Of a DNA stretch of 5,385 nucleotides, positions 1 through 5,385 are shown piece by piece. Position numbers and translations under genes: made by a program. Position 1 is the first letter of the stretch. Each line of letters opens with the position of its first letter. Under the pieces are notes generated by a model. It was not told the origin of the DNA. It worked only from the letters and a program-made list of their open reading frames with translations, and did no database searches. The stretch is from Bacteroidales bacterium (GTDB lineage Bacteria; Bacteroidota; Bacteroidia; Bacteroidales; UBA7960), in the NCBI GenBank assembly GCA_007132395.1, contig SLOR01000077.1, positions 1 to 5,385 on the forward strand, in the 5' to 3' direction.

Positions 1-949
1 CCACATCGGGACATCCTGAATAATACAAAACTTTACCCTGATACAGGTCGCCCAGTATCCTGTCGATAATATCCTGCCTGGGGGTATGAGCCAGAGATTT
101 ATACCGGGTCCGAAATGAATACCGGAAAAAATCTGTTAACGCATCTCTTACCATATAGCTTGATGCACCTGATTCCTCTGCCGTATAGTTCATTTCCACA
201 GCCACCCCCACATGGTAAAGCAATTCAGCCACCTCATCCGAATAGGTATGGGCAGGCATGGCATCCCAGTCGTATTGTTGCTGCGAAAAGTCCACTTCCA
301 GCTCACCGTATGGAGAATAATAAGAATGTGAGCCACGCCCGGTGGCAGGATACTCCCAGTATTTCAAAATCTGTCCAAAAGCAGTGGCAACGCAACCGGC
401 CCATGCATGCCCGCAAGGCCCTGCAGCATCTTCGGGGCAATGACTATTGTAGCCGCAGCCCTGATTCCAGGTGATATCCATCATGGGCTCAATGCCGGTA
501 ACGTCACTTTTATCCCACACGGGGCTGCTTTTCAGCATTTGCCAATGGGAAGAAACTTCAGGTGCAACCGGGGAATCTGATTTTTTCACTCTTTGCATTT
601 GCTCCTTTCGGCTTTGGAGAAAAGAAGCAAATGAAGGGGGTTGATTATCGGTTGAATACCTGCTATTCGGCACAAGAGCCAGCACCGGGAAGGCGCGCTC
701 ATCGGCGGCAATGATTACAAACCCCTCATCGTTGACCCTGTTGAAAACATAAAACAAGGTATCCACGCCCTCCACGAGAACCAGCTCCTCGTCAAACAGG
801 ATTTCCCCTGTCGATTTCAATGCTGCATCTGCATCAAGAATGAGGATGTTATTTTTTGCTACCGTGCGGGCATTATCTATGGCAACGGGCTGTCCCCAGG
901 CATAGCCACCCCAGAATAGTAAAAGAAGAATCAGAAAATATTTTCTCAT
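1..949 (-). CDS. Secreted C10 family (streptopain-like) cysteine protease precursor, 3' end cut by window edge
   Basis: Secreted papain-fold cysteine endopeptidase of MEROPS family C10. I translated the minus strand by hand from the ATG at 949; 316 complete codons are open to the edge. Residues 1-19 form a signal peptide (basic MRK, then a Leu-rich core, likely cut AWG|QP). Residues about 20-115 match the Spi_C10 inhibitory prodomain, including GFVIIAADERAFPVLAL at 76-92 and a PPSFASFL stretch. The catalytic domain starts near 137. The active-site Cys is residue 186 (bases 392-394) in AGCVATAFGQILKYW, and VGVAVEMNYTAEESGASS is also typical of C10. Three more cysteines (165, 171, 179) precede the active site, an arrangement I recall from Bacteroidota members. 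The frame ends in GKVLYYSGCPDVG, just where the catalytic His segment normally follows, so His, the Trp region and any C-terminal sorting domain lie outside. The gene follows the FISUMP protein in the same direction but behind a terminator. Family assignment is firm; substrate is unknown. Confidence 0.93.
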   Translation of the reverse strand, partial: MRKYFLILLLLFWGGYAWGQPVAIDNARTVAKNNILILDADAALKSTGEILFDEELVLVEGVDTLFYVFNRVNDEGFVIIAADERAFPVLALVPNSRYSTDNQPPSFASFLQSRKEQMQRVKKSDSPVAPEVSSHWQMLKSSPVWDKSDVTGIEPMMDITWNQGCGYNSHCPEDAAGPCGHAWAGCVATAFGQILKYWEYPATGRGSHSYYSPYGELEVDFSQQQYDWDAMPAHTYSDEVAELLYHVGVAVEMNYTAEESGASSYMVRDALTDFFRYSFRTRYKSLAHTPRQDIIDRILGDLYQGKVLYYSGCPDV

Positions 950-964
950 GGTAAATGTTGTTTT

Positions 965-997
965 AAAAAAATCACAGACCATCTGTTGTATGGTCTG
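965..997 (-). terminator. Rho-independent terminator after the FISUMP surface protein gene
   Basis: Bases 975-982 and 990-997 form a perfect 8-bp inverted repeat (CAGACCAT / ATGGTCTG) around a 7-base loop. Read on the minus strand, the stem is followed after three bases by seven T residues (971 down to 965). It starts 11 bases past the TGA stop of the upstream gene. On the plus strand the stem is followed by CAACCAAGG with no T run, so it acts on minus-strand transcripts only. The T-tract ends about 15 bases before the ATG of the C10 protease gene, so transcription reaching that gene must read through it or start very close by. Confidence 0.82.
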
Positions 998-1008
998 CAA
1001 CCAAGGCC

Positions 1009-4000
1009 TCAATTTTTAATGCATCGAATCGGCATCAGGGGGCCTTCCCTGCCTGCACTGGAGATGCTGGTAAAAGGATTATCGTAGTTGAGCATGAAAA
1101 TGCTCACTGCATCATATTCCTCATCAGTGCTTGTTGACGAAGTCCACCACACGGCCATTCTCCTATACTCGATATACACGCGCACTTCCGGGTCATTATT
1201 AATTTCATCCCATCCGCCCATTCCTGCGGGGAAGCCATTAAATCCGCTACTGTTATTTACAAACGGATTATTCCCGGGCGCATAATGATAAGAAGTAGAT
1301 TGCCAGGGCACTTTGGAAGCCAGGGATTTGGCCAGCAGGTTGGGATAGGGGTTTGAGGTTTCTTCATCCCACTCTTCCCCGTAGCCAGCAGCAACGAGAT
1401 ATTCCACCATCTGCTCATAGTCAGCCCTGGAGGGCAATCGCCATCCTACAGGGCAGGCTTCCATGGCGGCCTCCCAGGAATACAGTCGACCGTAGGCATC
1501 GCAACGCGCGGGGTCGTCATTATAGCAAAAGCTCATTTCTGTTTCTATATTAAGATTCTCCCGCATCCAGCACTGACTTCCCACCATCAAACCATCAGGG
1601 CCGCAATCCAGCTTTTGCACTTCTGCCTGACCCAGGCAGCCGTTGGCATCTTTAACAAAAACCATATGCGTGCCTACACTAAGATTCGAAAACTCATGCT
1701 GACTACTCCAGTTGAGGGTATCATTGAGGGAAAACAGATAGGGAGGGGTGCCGCCCGATGCCTCTGCTGTAACCTTCTCTCCTACAACGGTAAGCTGAAG
1801 ACTAAGGCCTGAATCGTAACAAAGGTTATAGTCCACTTCTGCCATGCAGCCCAGTTGATCCATCACATAAAACCAATAGGTTTCTCCCATCTGGGGCGTT
1901 ACCTGGGGTATGGTGGGTGAGAAATCTTCCCCGTTTACCGAATACTCGTAGGGAGGCACGCCGCCCCCGGCCTGCACACTTACCAACTCGTCTTCTCTGA
2001 TTACTTCCAGATTGAGTCCAAATTCCTCACAGGGGTCGAAAACAGCAGAAAAAGAGCATTCTATCTCATCTTTCACGGTAAAAACAAATGCATCGGGCCC
2101 CACGATTTCTACCTGTGGAATTTCTTCTCCATACTCCTCCCCTTCCAGCTGGAAGCTATAGGGCGGAAATCCTCCAAAGGGATCGATGCTTAGCACATTA
2201 CCATCCGTGATAACCCACTCGAATCCCAAGCCATACTCATCGCATACATCAGGCTCGGCAAACCAGCTTGTAACAATACAATCGTATTGATCCTTCACCA
2301 CCAATTGATACACACTCCCCGTTTCATAAGGAATCTGCAGCACATTTTCTATAAAATCGCTGCCATTGAAAGAAAGCGCATACGGAGGCAATCCTCCTGA
2401 AACCTGCAGTGTAAGGGTATCGCCATGCAGGAAAACCTCCAGGCTCATTTTATCTTCCACGCAGGGGTCGGGCATGGTAAAGGAAACCGATGCCTCGCAT
2501 TCCTGCTCATCGCGCACCCGGAAAGTATAAGTTTCCATTGGGACTCCCACGATTTCGGGTATATCAGCAGCAAAGGGAGAGTCATCCACAGCGTATTGAT
2601 AAGGGGGCACGCCCAGGCTTGCCAGGGGGCTCAGCAGCGAATCGGTTTGCAGCACGCTGAGAGCCAGTGAGGAGGTTCTGCAATAATCCGTTGTGTCGGC
2701 ATAGGCCACGAAAATGAGTGGGACATGCTTGATGGGCTTGTCATCACAATCCAGCACCAGCACCTGGAGCTCGCTGCGAATGGAGTCGCCGGGAATCCAG
2801 CGTGTTTCTGCCAGGCCAATGGCATTGGTAAACACGATGCTATCGCTTACCTCACCATCGCTTTGCGGCCTGAAAAGTACCCGGCCATACGGGAGTGCAA
2901 CGCCGTTGTTGGCCTTTACCTGTACCCGGGGGTTGAACTCCAGTGCCTCACCGGGGGTATAGAGCTGATTGTTGCCCGAATAAACCTCCAGGCCGTAAGG
3001 GTAGCTGTAATTGTAGATGGGACGGCCCCAGCTGCGCGAAAAATCCACAATTTCCCGGCCCAGGATTGTGGCTTTAGTGCCCAGCTTAAAGTTGGATTTC
3101 AAATCCAGCCCGGCATGCCAGTTACCTTCGGTATTTACACAAAGTTTCAGCTCTTCCTCCAGTTTATATTCCATATAAGGCCCCAGTACGCTGTAAATCC
3201 GAAAACTCAGCACGGGCCCCATGCTAAACTCCTGCTCCAGCCCGGCATTCACATCAACATTGCTGCTTACTGAGGACTGGCTGCTTTTGTTGTATACGTA
3301 ATTCCACTGCCTGTCGTGGTATTGAATGTAGGCATTGGACTGGTTGGTTTCTACAACTTCGTGGGAAAAGGTCATGGTACCTCCGGCAAAGGCCTTGAAC
3401 TCCCCTTCAATCTTGAAATTCACATCCACCAATACAGGAATGGTACCCACAATCACCAGATAGTATCGCGTAACAGAGGCAAAGGAAAATTCCATTTTAG
3501 GTGTACTTGCGCCAGCACTAACCTCAAGGGCGAGCTTCATGCTTTTGGATTCGGCGGCATTTACCGTTCCCAGTTTCAGGTTACGTAGCCCCAGGGGACC
3601 GTAATCCAGATCGGCGACAAAGTTGGGGCTATACTGGTAATTGCCGGTAAGCTGAAGTTTAAAGCCATGAGAATTAATAAGTGCAGGATATTCCATATCA
3701 ATGGAAACCAAGGGTTCGGAAGCATCCTTTTGCAGGGAGCTGATACGGGTGCCGGGCATCCGGTAGTCAACCTTTTCTCCCAGGGGGTAAAAGGAAATGG
3801 TATTTCCGGGAAAAAGCGATTTATTCATCAATTCGGCACGGGTAGGCATACGGTGGAGTCTTTGGTAGTGGCCGTTGGCCTTCTCATCACTCACCAGCAT
3901 TTCCAGGTTCAGCACATCGCCCAGGTTGAGCGGACCGGAAATGATAAGATCTTCCAGGTCAGCCTGGCGTGTTTGAATGGAAAGGGTATTTCCATCGGAA

Positions 4001-4716
4001 GAAACCGATTCCACCATTCGAAGATATCCTCCATCGCCCATGCCAACGAGCAGGGTATTTTCCTCCACCTGGGGTACGGGCTCTGAAAATTCGATAATGT
4101 AAAGCCCTTCCGTTTTTTGCCGGGGGGTACTGTGCAGCACATCGGTAGTATCTACTATAGCAATGTTTTCCTCAAACACGGTTTCTTCAAAATGAATTTC
4201 CACCGTGTCGGTGCTGCTTCCGCAGGCGTTGGTAAGTGTCCATTGCAGGGAGTATTTTTCATGGGTACCCGTAAGGAAAGAGTTGGGATTGCCGGTATCC
4301 GAGAGGGTTGCCCCTTCCCCGGAAATCACCGTCCATTCGCCAATGGCACCCGGCAGCATGTTGGCATTGAGCAATGCCTGCCGGCCTGAGACAATCCTGT
4401 CGAAGCCGGCATTTGCATCTGGAGGCAGCTGTGCATAGGACACTTCAGAGTAAATGGGTTCACAGTCGGGGAAACTTATTTGCGCCCTGTAAAAAGTATT
4501 ACGCTCCGGTGCCACACGCATGATGCTGTCCCGACCTTCAGCTATTGCCATCCAGTTTTCATTGTCATAAGATTTTTCCCACTGAAAAACACCATACTGG
4601 TAATTTTGCACCCCCAGCACCAGGGTGTCCTCCACGCAGATACTTATATACTGGGCTTTAACGGCACTTGTGTAAATAAAAAGAATTCCAAAAAACAAAA
4701 GGTATATGTTTTTCAT
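1009..4716 (-). CDS. Large secreted multidomain surface protein: Ig/PKD-like N-terminus, five SprB-like repeats, C-terminal FISUMP domain
   Basis: Probable cell-surface adhesin or display protein of 1235 residues; ligand unknown. Residues 1-21 are a signal peptide (cleavage VKA|QY; no lipobox). Residues 22-96 look like an Ig-like domain (Trp46, Trp55, cysteines 27 and 85), followed by a PKD-like domain from DANAGFD near 100 to about 175. Residues about 180-573 are beta-rich with no family I can name, including a hydrophobic strand pair around 415-435 (YYLVIVGTIPVLVDV) and a Ser/Asn-rich stretch near 480. Residues about 574-675 resemble a Big_1-type Ig fold (NNGVALPYGRVLF, TNAIGLAETRW). Five repeats of 70-73 residues (680-1038) carry the SprB signature GGxPPYxxS and VKDxxGC. 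Residues 1038-1235 are a FISUMP domain: QCWMRENLN, CDAYGRLYSWEAAMEACPVGWRLPS, WWTSS (from 1190) and the end RCIKN. No T9SS sorting domain is present at the C-terminus. The ATG at 4716 is chosen because it gives the signal peptide directly and has a purine-rich GAAAAG upstream. Domain order is well supported; function is inferred. Confidence 0.93.
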   Translation of the reverse strand: MKNIYLLFFGILFIYTSAVKAQYISICVEDTLVLGVQNYQYGVFQWEKSYDNENWMAIAEGRDSIMRVAPERNTFYRAQISFPDCEPIYSEVSYAQLPPDANAGFDRIVSGRQALLNANMLPGAIGEWTVISGEGATLSDTGNPNSFLTGTHEKYSLQWTLTNACGSSTDTVEIHFEETVFEENIAIVDTTDVLHSTPRQKTEGLYIIEFSEPVPQVEENTLLVGMGDGGYLRMVESVSSDGNTLSIQTRQADLEDLIISGPLNLGDVLNLEMLVSDEKANGHYQRLHRMPTRAELMNKSLFPGNTISFYPLGEKVDYRMPGTRISSLQKDASEPLVSIDMEYPALINSHGFKLQLTGNYQYSPNFVADLDYGPLGLRNLKLGTVNAAESKSMKLALEVSAGASTPKMEFSFASVTRYYLVIVGTIPVLVDVNFKIEGEFKAFAGGTMTFSHEVVETNQSNAYIQYHDRQWNYVYNKSSQSSVSSNVDVNAGLEQEFSMGPVLSFRIYSVLGPYMEYKLEEELKLCVNTEGNWHAGLDLKSNFKLGTKATILGREIVDFSRSWGRPIYNYSYPYGLEVYSGNNQLYTPGEALEFNPRVQVKANNGVALPYGRVLFRPQSDGEVSDSIVFTNAIGLAETRWIPGDSIRSELQVLVLDCDDKPIKHVPLIFVAYADTTDYCRTSSLALSVLQTDSLLSPLASLGVPPYQYAVDDSPFAADIPEIVGVPMETYTFRVRDEQECEASVSFTMPDPCVEDKMSLEVFLHGDTLTLQVSGGLPPYALSFNGSDFIENVLQIPYETGSVYQLVVKDQYDCIVTSWFAEPDVCDEYGLGFEWVITDGNVLSIDPFGGFPPYSFQLEGEEYGEEIPQVEIVGPDAFVFTVKDEIECSFSAVFDPCEEFGLNLEVIREDELVSVQAGGGVPPYEYSVNGEDFSPTIPQVTPQMGETYWFYVMDQLGCMAEVDYNLCYDSGLSLQLTVVGEKVTAEASGGTPPYLFSLNDTLNWSSQHEFSNLSVGTHMVFVKDANGCLGQAEVQKLDCGPDGLMVGSQCWMRENLNIETEMSFCYNDDPARCDAYGRLYSWEAAMEACPVGWRLPSRADYEQMVEYLVAAGYGEEWDEETSNPYPNLLAKSLASKVPWQSTSYHYAPGNNPFVNNSSGFNGFPAGMGGWDEINNDPEVRVYIEYRRMAVWWTSSTSTDEEYDAVSIFMLNYDNPFTSISSAGREGPLMPIRCIKN
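1603..2679 (-). repeat. Five tandem SprB-like protein repeats of 70-73 residues inside the FISUMP protein
   Basis: Protein-level tandem repeats ending at cysteines 752, 825, 896, 966 and 1038, so the units are 680-752, 753-825, 826-896, 897-966 and 967-1038. Each unit has a central PPY after a glycine (GVPPY, GGLPPY, GGFPPY, GGVPPY, GGTPPY) and then a segment of the type VKDxxxC (DEQEC, DQYDC, DEIEC, DQLGC, DANGC). The second cysteine ends the unit, giving two cysteines per repeat. The units are diverged at residue and DNA level, so they are old duplications rather than recent expansion. They match the SprB repeat family known from the gliding adhesin SprB and other large Bacteroidota surface proteins; here they form a stalk before the C-terminal FISUMP domain. 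Confidence 0.85.
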
Positions 4717-4777
4717 ATTTTCATCTTTTCAAAACATTTAATAAGTTTCCTTTGGCTGCTTTAAGCAACAAACAACA

Positions 4778-5164
4778 TCAGGGTTTTATAACGATTTTTA
4801 CCGTATTTACATCCTGTCCGCGTCGTATGCTCAAAAAGTATATCCCAGGGCCAAACCGGCTTAAATCCAACGATTTACGCCATTGGTATGAAGGGGCGAA
4901 ATATTTTTCCTGCCATACGGGTAATCCCATAACATTGTAAAGCTGCACCGTGAATACACCCAGCATGTTTTTACTTGTTACATCAAGTGTAATTGATTCG
5001 CTTGCCGGATTGGGGAAAACTTCCAACAGAATGTCCTGAGCAGGAACCCTTTCTGCAACATAAGTAAAGCTGCAGGGATTGGGCAGCAGCAATCGCAAAT
5101 GGGGTGCACCGGCAATGGCATTCCACGCCGTAAGGCACAAAGCCATAACAAAAATCTTCTTCAT
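4778..5164 (-). CDS. Secreted miniprotein: signal peptide plus T9SS type A sorting domain, almost no cargo
   Basis: A 128-residue exported protein. Residues 1-20 are a signal peptide (MKK, hydrophobic FVMALCLTAW, cleavage AIA|GA or AGA|PH). Residues about 21-45 are a short linker with one cysteine (31) and no recognisable domain. From about residue 46 to the end is a Por secretion system (T9SS) type A C-terminal domain: EVFPNPASESITLDV at 48-62, then LYNVMGLPVW, DLSRFGPGIYFLSI and the closing VKIVIKP. In this family the C-terminal domain directs a cargo across the outer membrane and is removed by the sortase-like PorU. Normal clients carry hundreds of residues of cargo; here only 25-28 remain after signal cleavage. 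The ATG at 5164 is chosen because it begins the signal peptide; the ATG at 5177 is in another frame. It lies 61 bases upstream of the large FISUMP protein gene with no terminator visible between, so cotranscription is likely. It may be a genuine small secreted protein or a remnant of a longer one. Confidence 0.85.
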   Translation of the reverse strand: MKKIFVMALCLTAWNAIAGAPHLRLLLPNPCSFTYVAERVPAQDILLEVFPNPASESITLDVTSKNMLGVFTVQLYNVMGLPVWQEKYFAPSYQWRKSLDLSRFGPGIYFLSIRRGQDVNTVKIVIKP

Positions 5165-5312
5165 AGATACAGGGCATTTAATCTAATTTCCAACCTTCTT
5201 CCTCTAAAAATCAAAAATACCCCAAATAAAAAAAACGGCCAACGGTAACACACTGAAGTGCCTAATTTATAAGCTTTCTAAACAGCGACAATTACCGGTG
5301 CGATTAATCTGC
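5165..5312 (-). other. Intergenic leader region without a gene
   Basis: A 148-base gap upstream of the miniprotein. It contains the candidate promoter described separately, an eight-base A run on the plus strand (5228-5235) and the small palindrome CACTGAAGTG (5251-5260). I see no convincing terminator, riboswitch or RNA gene in it. Confidence 0.5.
5212..5243 (-). promoter_or_regulatory. Candidate Bacteroidota-type promoter for the miniprotein and FISUMP genes
   Basis: On the minus strand TATTTTTG (5219 down to 5212) matches the Bacteroidota -7 consensus TAnnTTTG exactly. Twenty bases upstream lies GTTG (5243 to 5240), a three-of-four match to the -33 element TTTG. The implied transcription start is near 5206, giving a leader of about 40 bases before the ATG at 5164. 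The leader has a purine tract (AGAGGAAGAAGG, 5205 to 5194), but this sits about 29 bases from the start codon, too far for an ordinary ribosome binding site. The region is A/T-rich, so chance matches are possible. Confidence 0.45.
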
Positions 5313-5385
5313 TTATTCCGGTTTCACATAAGCATTTACCGTCCGTTTTTGTAAACCATTGTCCATGTGCGGACAGGATATTTCA
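5313..5385 (-). CDS. Possible C-terminal tail of an upstream gene (partial, unidentified)
   Basis: Reading the minus strand from the right edge, one frame is open for 23 codons and ends in TAA (5315-5313), with the last residues RTVNAYVKPE. It has the same orientation as the other genes and leaves a normal 148-base gap before the miniprotein start. A second minus-strand frame is also open but begins after an in-frame TGA at the very edge and has no ATG. The tail is too short to identify and could be chance. Confidence 0.25.
   Translation of the reverse strand, partial: EISCPHMDNGLQKRTVNAYVKPE

Noticed and set aside
115..474. Plus-strand open frame of 119 codons
   Set aside because: Antisense to the C10 protease, including its active-site region; the Pro/His-rich translation is a shadow of the real gene.
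2725..3273. Plus-strand open frame of 182 codons
   Set aside because: It lies wholly antisense to the large surface protein, whose domains are clear, and its translation shows no recognisable domain or signal peptide.
3667..4086. Plus-strand open frame of 139 codons
   Set aside because: Antisense to the surface protein; no supporting start context or domain.
1009..4716. Calling the large protein SprB itself, the gliding adhesin
   Set aside because: SprB is several times longer with many more repeats; here only five repeat units occur in a different domain order, with a FISUMP C-terminus.
4749..4767. Small hairpin between the miniprotein and the large protein (GTTGC / GCAGC around TTAAA on the minus strand)
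   Set aside because: Only five pairs with one wobble and no T-tract behind it, so not a terminator.
4983..5177. Minus-strand frame starting at the ATG at 5177
   Set aside because: It overlaps the sorting-domain miniprotein in another frame and gives a Cys-rich sequence with no signal peptide or family match.
5228..5260. T8 tract with the nearby palindrome CACTGAAGTG as a terminator for an upstream gene
   Set aside because: The palindrome would leave a two-base loop and is separated from the T-tract by 15 bases; no stable stem abuts the T run.
5365..5385. Plus-strand ATG giving MCGQDIS at the right edge
   Set aside because: Seven codons are too few; an MCG start occurs in amidotransferase-like proteins, but the following residues do not fit and no promoter is evident.

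Overview
The window looks like chromosomal DNA of a member of the Bacteroidota. It carries several marks of that phylum: a Por secretion system (T9SS) type A C-terminal sorting signal, SprB-type surface repeats, a FISUMP domain, and a Spi_C10/C10 (streptopain-like) protease. Start regions are A/T-rich without strong Shine-Dalgarno sequences, and there is a match to the Bacteroidota -7 promoter element TAnnTTTG. I cannot assign an order or genus from the sequence.

Layout: every supported gene lies on the minus strand, so transcription runs from high to low coordinates. At the right edge (about 5313-5385) a short open frame ending in TAA may be the tail of an upstream gene (weak). A leader with a plausible promoter follows (5212-5243). 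Next comes a 128-residue secreted miniprotein that is almost only a signal peptide plus a T9SS sorting domain (4778-5164). After 61 bases comes a 1235-residue secreted multidomain protein (1009-4716). It has a signal peptide, Ig-like and PKD-like domains, about 400 residues of beta-rich unassigned sequence, a Big_1-like domain, five SprB-like repeats and a C-terminal FISUMP domain. A good rho-independent terminator (965-997) closes this gene. Only about 15 bases past its T-tract begins a C10 cysteine protease precursor (1-949). That gene runs off the left edge, and the window ends before its catalytic histidine appears.

Working together: all three clear products have signal peptides, so this is a cell-surface or secreted cluster. 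The large protein looks like an adhesin or surface-display protein. The protease has a self-inhibiting prodomain and a recognisable active-site cysteine. The odd part is the division of labour: the smallest protein has a T9SS sorting signal with almost no cargo, while the large surface protein has no T9SS signal at its C-terminus. Whether this reflects cooperation in trans, a broken ancestral gene or coincidence cannot be settled from the sequence. No RNA gene, CRISPR array or mobile element was found, and there is no gene-free stretch longer than about 150 bases.
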